The notes: generated by a model from the letters alone, not told the origin. Counted from the first letter of the stretch, positions 37,739 through 47,043 are shown. The stretch: DNA of 64,000 nucleotides from Streptomyces puniciscabiei (GCF_006715785.1 NZ_VFNX01000001.1:2432501-2496500), one strand, 5' to 3'. A program made the numbers and translations.

Positions 37739-39031
37739 TTACGCCTTCGGGGCCACCTTGCTCAGGCCGTTGATGATGCGGTCCATCGCGTCTCCGCCCG
37801 TGGGGTCGGTGAGGTTCGCCAGCAGCTTGAGGGTGAACTTCATCAGCAGCGGGTGGGTGAGGCCGCGCTGGGCGGCGATCTGCATGACCTTCGGGTTGCC
37901 GATGAGCTTCACGAAGGCGCGGCCGAGGGTGTAGTAGCCGCCGTAGGTGTCCTTGAGGACGCGCGGGTAGCGCTGCAGGGCGATCTCGCGCTGGGCGGGC
38001 GTGGCACGCGCGTGTGCCTGGACGATGACGTCGGCGGCGATCTGGCCGGACTCCATGGCGTAGGCGATGCCCTCGCCGTTGAAGGGGTTCACCAGGCCGC
38101 CGGCGTCGCCGACGAGCAGCAGGCCGCGCGTGTAGTGGGGCTGGCGGTTGAAGGCCATGGGGAGGGCGGCGCCGCGGATGGGGCCGGTCATGTTCTCGGG
38201 GGTGTAGCCCCAGTCCTCCGGCATGGAGGCGCACCAGGCCTTGAGGATCTCGCGCCAGTCCAGCTCCTTGAAGGAGGCGGAGGTGTTCAGCACGCCGAGG
38301 CCGACGTTCGAGGTGCCGTCGCCCATGCCGAAGATCCAGCCGTAGCCGGGCAGCAGCCGGTCCTGGGGGCCGCGGCGGTCCCACAGTTCCAGCCAGGACT
38401 CCAGGTAGTCGTCCTCGTGGCGGGGGCTCTCGAAGTACGTCCGGACCGCGACGCCCATCGGGCGGTCCTCGCGGCGGTGCAGGCCCATCGCGAGGGACAG
38501 GCGGGTGGAGTTGCCGTCGGCGGCCACGACCAGGGGCGCCTGGAAGGTGACCTCACGCTTCTCCTCGCCGAGCTTGGCGGTGACGCCGGTGATGCGGCCG
38601 GTGCGGTCGTCGATGACGGGGCCGCTCACATTGCAGCGCTCGTACAGCCGCGCCCCCGCCTTCTGGGCGTTGCGGGCGAGCTGCTCGTCGAAGTCGTCGC
38701 GCTTGCGGACCAGTCCGTAGTTCGGGTAAGAGGCGAGTTCCGGCCAGTCCAGCTGGAGTCGGGAGCCGCCGCCGATGATGCGCAGGCCCTTGTTGCGCAG
38801 CCAGCCGGCCTCCTCGGAGATGTCGATGCCCATGGCGACGAGCTGCTTGACCGCGCGCGGGGTGAGGCCGTCGCCGCACACCTTCTCGCGCGGGAACTCG
38901 GTCTTTTCGAGGAGCAGGACGTCGAGACCGGCCTTGGCGAGGTGGTACGCGGTCGTGGAGCCGGCGGGCCCCGCGCCGACGACGATCACGTCGGCGGTGT
39001 TCTCGGAGAGGGGCTCCTTCACGACGGTCAC
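37739..39031 (-). CDS. Geranylgeranyl-reductase-family flavoprotein (MenJ-like)
   Basis: A 430-residue FAD enzyme with the GxGxxG fingerprint VVGAGPAGSTTAYHLAKAG near 16-34, the family block KTEFPREKVCGDGLTPRAV, VVAADGNSTRLS, and the FAD-closing GLLLVGDAGGLVNPFNGEGIAYAMESG. These are the marks of isoprenoid-chain reductases such as geranylgeranyl reductase and mycobacterial MenJ, which saturates one isoprene of menaquinone. Location between nuo and menG favours that role, since Streptomyces menaquinones are partly hydrogenated; this is inference. GTG at 39031 has GGGGAGA 7 bases upstream. Confidence 0.9.
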   Translation of the reverse strand: MTVVKEPLSENTADVIVVGAGPAGSTTAYHLAKAGLDVLLLEKTEFPREKVCGDGLTPRAVKQLVAMGIDISEEAGWLRNKGLRIIGGGSRLQLDWPELASYPNYGLVRKRDDFDEQLARNAQKAGARLYERCNVSGPVIDDRTGRITGVTAKLGEEKREVTFQAPLVVAADGNSTRLSLAMGLHRREDRPMGVAVRTYFESPRHEDDYLESWLELWDRRGPQDRLLPGYGWIFGMGDGTSNVGLGVLNTSASFKELDWREILKAWCASMPEDWGYTPENMTGPIRGAALPMAFNRQPHYTRGLLLVGDAGGLVNPFNGEGIAYAMESGQIAADVIVQAHARATPAQREIALQRYPRVLKDTYGGYYTLGRAFVKLIGNPKVMQIAAQRGLTHPLLMKFTLKLLANLTDPTGGDAMDRIINGLSKVAPKA

Positions 39032-39128
39032 GGCGGGATCTCCCCAAGTTCGAAATCTGCGTGCCGACCGGCACTGGACATGGGCAGTCTATTCAGCAGA
39101 ATTGATCACCCGGCTGAAGGGCTGCCCT

Positions 39129-39635
39129 GTGAACCGACCTCTCCCCGCGGTACGGCTGCGTGTCCCCACCCACGAGGACGCGATCGCCTGGCACCGGGTC
39201 TTCGACGACCCGGAGGTCATGGAGTTCTACGGCGGCAAGCCGGCCGCGCTGTCGGTCTACGAGGAACTCACCGCGCGGCAGCGGCGGCACGACGCCGAGC
39301 TCGGCTTCTGCCTGTGGACCATGCTGGACGAGTCCGGTGAGGTCATCGGTTTCACCGGAGCGCAGCCCTGGCGGCCCGACTGGGGTCCGGTCGGCGAGAT
39401 GGAGATCGGCTGGCGGCTGGGCCGCGCGCACTGGGGCAGGGGGTACGTCACCGCGGCCGCGCGCGAGACGCTGCAGCGGGTGCGCCAGGCCGGGGTCAAG
39501 GAGGTCGTGGCGATGGTCCGGCCGGGCAACGAGCGGTCGATCGCGGTGACCCGGCGGCTCGGCATGCGCCCGGCGGAGACCTATCGGCATCCCGCCCTGG
39601 ACGAGGACGCCCTCTGCTTCCGGCTGACTCTCTGA
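39129..39635 (+). CDS. GNAT acetyltransferase (RimJ/RimL-like)
   Basis: A 168-residue GNAT-fold protein of the Acetyltransf_3 kind: VRLRVPTHEDAIAWHRVFDDPEVMEF at the N-terminus, IGWRLGRAHWGRGYVTAAARE for acetyl-CoA pyrophosphate binding, and NERSIAVTRRLGMRPAETYRHP near the end. The RimJ/RimL subfamily acetylates alpha-amino groups of proteins or small amines. GTG 39129 with GAAGGG 9 bases upstream; the longer open frame to the left runs antisense through the reductase gene and is not used. Confidence 0.88.
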   Translation: MNRPLPAVRLRVPTHEDAIAWHRVFDDPEVMEFYGGKPAALSVYEELTARQRRHDAELGFCLWTMLDESGEVIGFTGAQPWRPDWGPVGEMEIGWRLGRAHWGRGYVTAAARETLQRVRQAGVKEVVAMVRPGNERSIAVTRRLGMRPAETYRHPALDEDALCFRLTL

Positions 39636-39737
39636 TCCTTACTCACGCAGAGTAGTCATCTGTCACAGAAAGACACCGGCTCCTTCCGGCCGGGGCGCAC
39701 GGGAGTTACCCTTCCAGTACCGCTGGGGGTGACATCT

Positions 39738-40073
39738 GTGCGCATAACACCCAAAACACCCGAAGTGCGCGTGCCACGGCTGGTCGGAATGATGGCCGTG
39801 GACGCGCGCGAAACGGCCCGGGCGCAGGGCCTGTTCCTCAATGCGCCGGATCGCCCGGACTTCCACCTCGCGGTCGTCGACTACGTCGTACGCCAGTACC
39901 CGCAGCCCGGCGCGGAGGTGCCCCGGGACTCCATGGTGTACGTGTGGTTCGACTTCGGTGAGGGAGAGGGCGGCGGAGGCGTGCGCGAGCCACGCATCCC
40001 GCGGCCGCCCGCCGGTGGCCTGCAACGCGAACTCGGTGAGCCCGGTGACGCCTTCGAGATGATCAACCGCTGA
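39738..40073 (+). CDS. Small single-PASTA-domain protein
   Basis: A 111-residue cytoplasmic-looking protein. Residues about 8-72 form one PASTA domain: VRVPRLVGMMAVDARETARAQGL, then VDYVVRQYPQPGAEVPRDSMVYVWFDFGEG. The rest is a Gly/Pro/Arg-rich tail ending in GDAFEMINR. PASTA domains usually occur outside the membrane in PknB kinases or penicillin-binding proteins and bind wall fragments. Here there is no signal peptide and no membrane segment, so the role is unknown. GTG 39738 is chosen because GGGGGTGA lies 5 bases upstream; GTG 39729 is in frame. Confidence 0.8.
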   Translation: MRITPKTPEVRVPRLVGMMAVDARETARAQGLFLNAPDRPDFHLAVVDYVVRQYPQPGAEVPRDSMVYVWFDFGEGEGGGGVREPRIPRPPAGGLQRELGEPGDAFEMINR

Positions 40074-40080
40074 GGGCCCG

Positions 40081-40107
40081 ACGCCCGGCGGCGAAGCACC
40101 GGGGCGT
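40081..40107. terminator. Terminator between convergent PASTA and menG genes
   Basis: ACGCCCGG (40081) pairs with CCGGGGCGT (to 40107) with one bulge and is followed by TTT. It sits 8 bases past the PASTA stop and 25 bases before the menG end, so it may serve both. Confidence 0.55.
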
Positions 40108-40131
40108 TTCCGCCGGACCCCGCAAGCGGCC

Positions 40132-40827
40132 TCAGCTCTCCTTGAAGCCCCGGTGCAGCGCGACCACGCCGCCGGTGAGGTTGCGCCAGGCCACCCTCGA
40201 CCAGCCCGCCTTCTGCAGCCGCTCGGCGAGGGCGGGCTGGTCGGGCCAGACGCGGATGGACTCGGCGAGGTAGACGTACGCGTCGGGGTTCGAGGAGACC
40301 GCGCGCGCGACCGGCGGCAGCGCCCGCATCAGGTACTCGGTGTAGACGGTCCGGAAGGGCGCCCAGGTCGGGTGCGAGAACTCGCAGATCACCACCCGTC
40401 CGCCGGGCCGGGTGACCCGGTACATCTCCCGCAGCGCCGCGTCGGTGTCCTGGACGTTGCGCAGCCCGAAGGAGATCGTCACGGCGTCGAAGGTGTCGTC
40501 CTTGAAGGGCAGCCGCGTCGCGTCGCCGGCCGTGAACGGCAGCCAGGTGTGCCTGCGCTTGCCGACCTGGAGCATCCCGAGCGAGAAGTCGCAGGGGACG
40601 ACGTACGCGCCCGTGCGCGCGAAGGGCAGCGAGGAGGTGGCGGTACCGGCGGCCAGGTCGAGGACCTTCTGCGCGGGGCGTGCGTCGACCGCCTTCGCCA
40701 CCTCCCTGCGCCACACCCGGTCCTGGCCGAGCGACAGCACGTCGTTCGTCAGGTCGTACCGTTCCGCCACGTCGTCGAACATCGAGGCGACTTCGTGCGG
40801 CTGCTTGTTCAGGGAAGCGCGGGTCAC
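40132..40827 (-). CDS. menG: Demethylmenaquinone methyltransferase
   Basis: A 231-residue SAM-dependent methyltransferase of the UbiE/MenG family. [22 protein letters not shown] opens the family signature. [10 protein letters not shown] binds [27 protein letters not shown] and [14 protein letters not shown] are the two UbiE blocks, and the end reads [12 protein letters not shown]. It adds the ring methyl in the last step of menaquinone synthesis. GTG 40827 opens [17 protein letters not shown], the usual streptomycete N-terminus; a GTG at 40854 is also in frame. It is downstream of mqnC and the degenerate amidohydrolase, all on the minus strand. Confidence 0.95.
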   Translation of the reverse strand: MTRASLNKQPHEVASMFDDVAERYDLTNDVLSLGQDRVWRREVAKAVDARPAQKVLDLAAGTATSSLPFARTGAYVVPCDFSLGMLQVGKRRHTWLPFTAGDATRLPFKDDTFDAVTISFGLRNVQDTDAALREMYRVTRPGGRVVICEFSHPTWAPFRTVYTEYLMRALPPVARAVSSNPDAYVYLAESIRVWPDQPALAERLQKAGWSRVAWRNLTGGVVALHRGFKES

Positions 40828-40869
40828 CCGGCCATTGTTGCAGCCCGGGTTCACGCGGCCACGCGCGGC

Positions 40870-41469
40870 TCAGCGACGCCGGTACACCAACCGCCCGCCG
40901 ATCACGGTCGCCACGCAGGTGCCGGCGCCGCGACGGACCAGTTCGGCGCGGTCCGCGACCTCGAACACGGCGAAGCGGGCAGGGCCGCCCGGGACGAGCT
41001 GCGGCAGCAGGATCAGCGGGGTCGGGGACAGCGCCGGCGGCCCTGGAAGGCGGTCGGGCCGCTGCCCCACGGCGAGCCCGGCCCTGCGCACCGCGTCGAC
41101 CACGGCCCGCGACCGCAACTCCCCGGCCACCGCTACGGTGCCGTGCGCCAGCATCCGCTGCACCCCGCGTCGCGCGCTCGCACCGAGGCGTGCGGGATCG
41201 CCGCGGAAGATCTCCCTGGCCCGCGCCCCGCCGATGGGCTCGGTGCCGAGGATGTCGGCCTCGCGCGGGTCGGGGTGGTAGGTGGTCTCCAGCAGCTCCG
41301 GGCCGTACGGGTTCAGCAGCCCCGGGGTGAGGATGCCGGGCCAGCGCCGTACCCTCGCCCGGGGCGCGGCGGCGGCCAGTTCCTCGTACGGGCCGACGGC
41401 GGCGACGGACGCACCGTCGACCAGAACAGCCGCCTCGGGAGACCGCTCGGCGAAGTGAAGTGTCAGCAC
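40870..41469 (-). CDS. Imidazolonepropionase-like domain protein, metal site missing
   Basis: A 199-residue protein that recalls the composite beta-domain of amidohydrolases: LTLHFAERSPEAAVLVDGASVAAVGPYEEL and WPGILTPGLLNPY at the N-terminus, and CVATVIGGRLVYRR at the C-terminus. The normal TIM barrel is cut short. The expected His-x-His after the GLLNPY position is absent, as are the later His and Asp metal ligands, so catalysis as an amidohydrolase is unlikely. It lies 16 bases after mqnC and 42 bases before menG. That suggests a maintained accessory role in the menaquinone unit. Confidence 0.75.
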   Translation of the reverse strand: MLTLHFAERSPEAAVLVDGASVAAVGPYEELAAAAPRARVRRWPGILTPGLLNPYGPELLETTYHPDPREADILGTEPIGGARAREIFRGDPARLGASARRGVQRMLAHGTVAVAGELRSRAVVDAVRRAGLAVGQRPDRLPGPPALSPTPLILLPQLVPGGPARFAVFEVADRAELVRRGAGTCVATVIGGRLVYRRR

Positions 41470-41485
41470 AGGGGGACGGGTTGGA

Positions 41486-42685
41486 CTAGTTGGACGTCAG
41501 CAGCTTCAGTTCCGGGTGGGCCGTGCCGCCCTCGATGGCCGTGGACGAGATGTGGGACATCACCCGCTCGTCGACGGGGTCGTTCGCCGGGTCGTCGTGG
41601 ACGGCCAGGTGCTCGTACGTCGTGGAGCGCTGCGCCGGGACGCGGCCCGCCTTGCGGATGAGGTCGATGATCTCCAGGCGGTTGGAGCGGTGCCTGGCGC
41701 CGGCCGAGGAGACCACGTTCTCCTCCAGCATGATCGAGCCGAGGTCGTCCGCGCCGTAGTGCAGCGACAGCTGGCCGACCTCCTTGCCGGTGGTCAGCCA
41801 CGAGCCCTGGATGTGCTGGACGTTGTCGAGGAAGAGGCGGGCGATGGCGATCATCCGGAGGTACTCGAAGATCGTGGCCTGGGTGCGGCCCTTCAGGTGG
41901 TTGTTCTCGGGCTGGTAGGTGTACGGGATGAAGGCACGGAAGCCGCCCGTGCGGTCCTGTACGTCCCGGATCATCCGCAGGTGCTCGATGCGCTCGGCGT
42001 TCGTCTCGCCCGTGCCCATCAGCATGGTGGAGGTGGACTCCACGCCCAGGCGGTGCGCGGTCTCCATGATCTCCAGCCAGCGCTCGCCGGACTCCTTGAG
42101 GGGCGCGATGGCCTTCCGGGGGCGCTCGGGGAGGAGTTCGGCGCCGGCGCCGGCGAAGGAGTCGAGGCCCGCCTCGTGGATCCGGGTGATGGCCTCCTCG
42201 ACCGACACGCCGGAGATCCGGGCCATGTGCTCGACCTCGGACGCGCCCAGCGAGTGGATCACCAGCTGGGGGAAGGCCTCCTTGATGGCCCGGAAGTGCT
42301 TCTCGTAGTACTCGACGCCGTAGTCCGGGTGGTGGCCGCCCTGGAACATGATCTGGGTGCCGCCCAGCTCGACCGTCTCCGCGCAGCGGCGCAGGATGTC
42401 GTCGAGGTCGCGGGTCCAGCCCTTGTCCTTGTCCTTGGGGGCCGCGTAGAAGGCGCAGAACTTGCACGCCGTGACGCACACGTTCGTGTAGTTGATGTTC
42501 CGTTCGATGATGTACGTCGCGATGTGCTCGATGCCGGCGTACTTGCGGCGGCGTACGGCGTCGGCGGCGGCGCCCAGCGCGTGCAGCGGCGCGTCCCGGT
42601 AGAGGTCGAGCGCCTCCTCGGGCGTGATGCGTCCGCCCGCTGCGGCTCGGTCGAGCACGGACTGGAGGTCGGCCTTCTCGGTCAC
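41486..42685 (-). CDS. mqnC: Cyclic dehypoxanthine futalosine synthase
   Basis: A 399-residue radical-SAM enzyme of the futalosine menaquinone route. The cluster motif CVTACKFC gives Cys70, Cys74 and Cys77, after the YTNVC lead-in common to MqnC/MqnE/CofH. MFQGGHHPDYGVEYYE and SFAGAGAELLPERPRKAIAP are MqnC-specific blocks. It turns dehypoxanthine futalosine into the spiro-cyclic form. GTG 42685 has AAAGGGA upstream. Partner enzymes MqnA and MqnE are elsewhere in this window; MqnB and MqnD are not seen. Confidence 0.96.
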   Translation of the reverse strand: MTEKADLQSVLDRAAAGGRITPEEALDLYRDAPLHALGAAADAVRRRKYAGIEHIATYIIERNINYTNVCVTACKFCAFYAAPKDKDKGWTRDLDDILRRCAETVELGGTQIMFQGGHHPDYGVEYYEKHFRAIKEAFPQLVIHSLGASEVEHMARISGVSVEEAITRIHEAGLDSFAGAGAELLPERPRKAIAPLKESGERWLEIMETAHRLGVESTSTMLMGTGETNAERIEHLRMIRDVQDRTGGFRAFIPYTYQPENNHLKGRTQATIFEYLRMIAIARLFLDNVQHIQGSWLTTGKEVGQLSLHYGADDLGSIMLEENVVSSAGARHRSNRLEIIDLIRKAGRVPAQRSTTYEHLAVHDDPANDPVDERVMSHISSTAIEGGTAHPELKLLTSN

Positions 42686-42765
42686 CGGGCGTCCCTTTCG
42701 TCAGGGTTCGTAAGGGGTCTGGACGGACCGAACCAGCCTACGCCAGCGCTCTCACCGTACCGACG

Positions 42766-43551
42766 TCAGGCCGCGTACGCGCCGATCAGCAGCCCGGCGA
42801 AGGCCCCGGCCAGCAGGAACGGCCCGAACGGGATCGCGGTCTTCCGGCCCGCCCGCCGTACGGCGACGAGCGCACCGCCGTACAGCGCGCCGAGCAGGAA
42901 CCCGGCGAAGGCGCCGAGCAGGACGGTGGACCAGCCGTACCAGCCGAGTACGGCGCCCATGCCGACGGCCAGCTTGACGTCGCCGAAGCCCATGCCGGCG
43001 GGGTTGATGAGGTACAGCGCGTAATAGCCGGCGCCGAGCGCGAGGGCGCCGTACAGCGCGGTGGGCCAGTGACCGGCGTGCTCGGGCAGCAGGGTGGTGA
43101 GACCCAGCAGGCCGAGGGCGGCGGCCGGGAGGGGCAGGGTCAGCGGGTCGGGCAGTCGCCGCACCCGGAAGTCCACGGCCGCCAGCAAGGTGCCGACCGG
43201 CGCGAGCAGCAGCCAGACCGCCAGCTCCGGGCGGGTTCCGGTGGCGGCGGCCAGCGCGGCGCACAGAAGTGCGGTCGCCGCGGAGAGCAGGGGGACGGAG
43301 GGGGCGTACGGCGGCTCGGCCGCACCGGACGGCTCCACCGCCCCGAGCGGTCCGGCGGAACCCGCGCCACACCGCGCGCACCGACCGCAGCGCGCCGGCC
43401 CGAGCCAGCCCCGCAGCGCGTGTCCCCGGGGGCACCGGTCACGCCACTCCTCCCCCGCCGGGACGGCGAAGCGGTAGGCGGCCCTGGGAAGCAGTGCTCC
43501 CGCCGCCGCGCCCCACAGCGCGGCAGCGGCCCACAGCAGTACGTCGCTCAT
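42766..43551 (-). CDS. Prepilin peptidase (A24 family)
   Basis: A 261-residue membrane protein with about seven hydrophobic segments. The aspartyl-protease signatures of type IV prepilin peptidases are present: DFRVRRLPDPLTLPL (first catalytic Asp) and GMGFGDVKLAVGMGA (GxGD, second Asp). A cytoplasmic N-terminal loop has CPRGH and CGRCARC, a remnant of the zinc-binding CxxC pair. It would process Flp/Tad-type pilin or competence-like pseudopilins; no such substrate genes are in the window. ATG at 43551. Not linked by strand spacing to mqnC, whose start is 81 bases downstream. Confidence 0.9.
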   Translation of the reverse strand: MSDVLLWAAAALWGAAAGALLPRAAYRFAVPAGEEWRDRCPRGHALRGWLGPARCGRCARCGAGSAGPLGAVEPSGAAEPPYAPSVPLLSAATALLCAALAAATGTRPELAVWLLLAPVGTLLAAVDFRVRRLPDPLTLPLPAAALGLLGLTTLLPEHAGHWPTALYGALALGAGYYALYLINPAGMGFGDVKLAVGMGAVLGWYGWSTVLLGAFAGFLLGALYGGALVAVRRAGRKTAIPFGPFLLAGAFAGLLIGAYAA

Positions 43552-43641
43552 CCGGCGCGGGTGTGGGAGGCGTCCATACTCCGGATCCTACAGATCGTCA
43601 GGCGTCGGGGCCGGGGAGAAGACAAGGCGGTGAGGTACCGG

Positions 43642-43800
43642 ATGCCCTGGGTCGGCCCGCGGGAGGCGGCCGGAGCCGGACCGGCATCATCGCCGTCGTC
43701 GCCGCCGCGGCGGTCGTCCCCGGACAACGACCGGAACGGCACCCTGGAGAACCAGCCGGACAGCACCGTACGGCTCTACAAGGCGCCGTCGGACTCCTGA
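43642..43800 (+). pseudogene. Possible small membrane-anchored protein, frame uncertain
   Basis: From ATG 43642 a 52-codon frame ends DNDRNGTLENQPDSTVRLYK, then APSDS and stop, a sequence that looks protein-like. The same DNA one frame over reads RTGIIAVVAAAAVV, a good transmembrane helix, just before it. Joining the two needs one shift near 43720. Either the gene is frameshifted, or only the 52-codon frame is real, or neither is. No convincing ribosome site. The rest of 43552-43825 shows nothing else. Confidence 0.3.
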
Positions 43801-43825
43801 TCCCGCGGGGCGTCCACTTCGCCCG

Positions 43826-45652
43826 TCAGCCCACCTTCGACATGCGCGACACCGGATTCCCCTCCGCCGAGCTGTCCGAGGTGAACCTCAGGTCGTCGCC
43901 GACCGGGGTCAACTCGACCTGGTGCGGGGTGGGTACGCAGTGCCCGGGGTTGTCCTTGGCGCCGGTCGAGGTCGCGAGGATCTGGGTCTTCGTCACCTTC
44001 TTCAGGGTGAGGACGTCGGTGCACACGCCGCCGATCTGGTCGGTCTGCCGCAGCCGTCCCAGCTCCTGGCCCACGGCGGCCTGACGGACGGTGAGCCGGA
44101 AGGTGCCCATCGGCAGGCTGCCGCCGAGGCCGGTGGCCTGTCCCTCCCAGGTGCCGAGGTAGCGGGCCGGGACCGTGCCGGCGCCGGTGCCTTGATCGCC
44201 GGCGCCGTTGGAGGCCGAGGGTGGTGTCTGGGAGATGGAGGGGGCGCTGCCTCCCGCGCTGCTGCTCCCGCCGTCCTGGAACCAGGGTCGGAGCAGCGCG
44301 CCCACACCCAGCGTCCCCGCGGCCAGCGCACCGGCGACGGCCAGCACCAGCGTGCAGCTCAGCCGGCGCCCACGGCCGCCCTCGGCCGGCGCGGAGGCCG
44401 CCGCCACGCTGACGGAGAACCGGCCTGGCGGCGCCGCGTCCCGCTGCGCGGGCACGACGGTCGGCGCGCCGGGGGGCGCCCCGTCCACACCGGTCGCCGT
44501 TCCGGAGGAGGGCCCGGGCACACCGGGATTCATCACCGGTGCAGGCCCGAAAACCCCGGCTCCCGTCAACGAGTTCGGCTCGGCAGGGGCAGGGATGGAG
44601 GCAGAGCCTTGAACCGGGGCCACGCCCGAAGCGGGCCACAGGCCCGAAGCCGCCCCCGCACCCGTGCCCGGCACGTGCCCGGAAACCGGCGTCCCCGCCG
44701 AGGACGCCGTCACCGCAGGGCTGTCGAAGGCCACCGGCCCCGAAGGTGCCGTCTCCCCGGTGTCCAGGTTCAGCAGGCGTACGGCGCTGCGGCTGACCTG
44801 TTCGACCAGGGGGCCCGGGAGCCAGCCGCCGGTGATCAGACGGGCGGCGCCGTCGGGGGCGAGGCGGTGGCCCAGGTCGGCGGGGGTGGGGCGGGAGGCC
44901 GGGTCCTTGGCCAGGCAGGACGCGACCAGTTCGCGCAAGTCGCCGTCGAGGGCGCCCAGTTCGGGTTCCTCGTGGACGACCTTGTAGAGCAGCGCGGCCG
45001 AGGAGTCGCCGCGGAAGGGCGGTTCGCCGGTGGCCGCGTGGACGAGGACCGCGCCGAGGGAGAAGACGTCGGCGGCGCCCGTGGCGCCCTTGCCGAGGAT
45101 CTGCTCGGGGGCCATGTAGCCGGGGGAGCCGATCGACACGCCGGTGGAGGTGAGGGAGGCCGTGCCGTCCATGGCCCGCGCGATGCCGAAGTCGATCAGC
45201 AGGGGCCCGTCCAGGGTGAGCAGGACGTTGGAGGGCTTCACGTCCCGGTGCACCAGGCCGAGTTCGTGCACGGCCGTCAGCGCCTCGGCGAGGCCCGCGC
45301 CCAGGGCCCGTACGGTGTGCGGGGGCAGCGGGCCGGTGTCGGTGACGGCCGCGGCGAGGGACGGGCCGGCCGCGTAGGCGGTGGCGACCCAGGGCACCGG
45401 GGCGTCCGGGTCCGCGTCCAGGACGGGCGCGGTCCAGGCGCCGCCGACCCGGCGGGCGGCCGCCACCTCGCGCCGGAAGCGGGCGCGGAACTCCTCGTCC
45501 AGCGCGAAGTGCGGGTGCACGATCTTCACGGCGACGGTACGGCCGCCCGCGCTGCGGCCGAGGTAGACCCGGCCCATGCCACCCGAGCCGAGCCGGCCGA
45601 GCAGCCGGTAGGGCCCGACGGTGGCCGGCTCGTCGACTTCCAGCGGCTGCAT
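43826..45652 (-). CDS. Membrane Ser/Thr protein kinase
   Basis: A 608-residue Hanks-type kinase. The kinase domain (about 15-270) has GSGGMG (22-27), the ATP-site Lys43 in VAVKIV, HRDVKPSNVLL, DFGIARAMDG and GSPGYMAPEQ. A Pro/Ala/Gly-rich linker follows (about 300-420), then one transmembrane helix (LVLAVAGALAAGTLGVGALL, about 435-455). An extracellular domain follows with YLGTWEGQATGLGG and two cysteines (VCTDVL, GHCVPT) that could form a disulfide. It probably senses an outside ligand or wall state. ATG at 45652. Convergent with the small uncertain frame; mqnA is directly upstream. Confidence 0.93.
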   Translation of the reverse strand: MQPLEVDEPATVGPYRLLGRLGSGGMGRVYLGRSAGGRTVAVKIVHPHFALDEEFRARFRREVAAARRVGGAWTAPVLDADPDAPVPWVATAYAAGPSLAAAVTDTGPLPPHTVRALGAGLAEALTAVHELGLVHRDVKPSNVLLTLDGPLLIDFGIARAMDGTASLTSTGVSIGSPGYMAPEQILGKGATGAADVFSLGAVLVHAATGEPPFRGDSSAALLYKVVHEEPELGALDGDLRELVASCLAKDPASRPTPADLGHRLAPDGAARLITGGWLPGPLVEQVSRSAVRLLNLDTGETAPSGPVAFDSPAVTASSAGTPVSGHVPGTGAGAASGLWPASGVAPVQGSASIPAPAEPNSLTGAGVFGPAPVMNPGVPGPSSGTATGVDGAPPGAPTVVPAQRDAAPPGRFSVSVAAASAPAEGGRGRRLSCTLVLAVAGALAAGTLGVGALLRPWFQDGGSSSAGGSAPSISQTPPSASNGAGDQGTGAGTVPARYLGTWEGQATGLGGSLPMGTFRLTVRQAAVGQELGRLRQTDQIGGVCTDVLTLKKVTKTQILATSTGAKDNPGHCVPTPHQVELTPVGDDLRFTSDSSAEGNPVSRMSKVG

Positions 45653-45704
45653 GGCGCATCTCCCCCCTTCGACGCCTCCTGTGCAGCAGCCTAGTGATGC
45701 CCGC

Positions 45705-46562
<858 letters not shown>

Positions 46563-46655
46563 CTAGACCCCGTGCCGTAGGGCGCCGGGACCGCCCCCAC
46601 CGCCAAACGGGCTATCGGGTGTTCAAACCTCCGGGTGACGTGATCTTGACCCCTA

Positions 46656-46683
46656 TTGCTTTCGGCTGCCCGGATGCTAGGCT
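46656..46683 (+). promoter_or_regulatory. Putative vegetative promoter of the cold-shock gene
   Basis: TTGCTT (46656-46661), 16-base spacer, TAGGCT (46678-46683). This would start a leader of about 150 nucleotides. Both boxes resemble the principal-sigma consensus of Streptomyces. Confidence 0.5.
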
Positions 46684-46718
46684 TGCCGCAAGTTGCAGTT
46701 TGGTTTCCCTTGCAGTAC

Positions 46719-46758
46719 AGAGCCTGCGGAGCATGTAACCGCAGGCTCTCGTCGTTTT
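46719..46758 (+). promoter_or_regulatory. Terminator-like hairpin in the cold-shock leader
   Basis: Perfect 11-base arms AGAGCCTGCGG (46719-46729) and CCGCAGGCTCT (46739-46749) enclose a 9-base loop and are followed by CGTCGTTTTC. This has intrinsic-terminator form but lies 90 bases before the ATG of the cold-shock gene, so it could be an attenuator or an RNA thermosensing element. Confidence 0.6.
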
Positions 46759-46839
46759 CAGAAGTATGCAGTTGTGCAGCACCGTTTCACACTTGCAGGT
46801 TCTGGAGCAGGGCAACCCTTTTGAGCCCAAGGAGGGCTT

Positions 46840-47043
46840 ATGGCTACCGGAACCGTTAAGTGGTTCAACGCCGAAAAGGGCTTTGGCTTCATCGCCCAGG
46901 AGGGCGGCGGCCCCGACGTCTTCGTTCACTACTCCGCGATCAACGCCTCCGGCTTCCGCTCCCTCGAGGAGAACCAGCAGGTGAGCTTCGACGTGACGCA
47001 GGGCCCGAAGGGCCCGCAGGCGGAGAACGTCACCCCCGTCTGA
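46840..47043 (+). CDS. Cold-shock domain protein (CspA family)
   Basis: A 67-residue single OB-fold RNA/DNA-binding protein. The RNP1 motif KGFGFIAQ and RNP2 motif VFVHYSAI are present, preceded by [15 protein letters not shown] and followed by [22 protein letters not shown]. It acts as an RNA chaperone; related Streptomyces proteins are abundant in all growth phases. ATG at 46840 has AAGGAGGG 5-6 bases upstream. It has its own promoter, a long structured leader and an intrinsic terminator, so it is a single-gene unit. Confidence 0.96.
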   Translation: MATGTVKWFNAEKGFGFIAQEGGGPDVFVHYSAINASGFRSLEENQQVSFDVTQGPKGPQAENVTPV

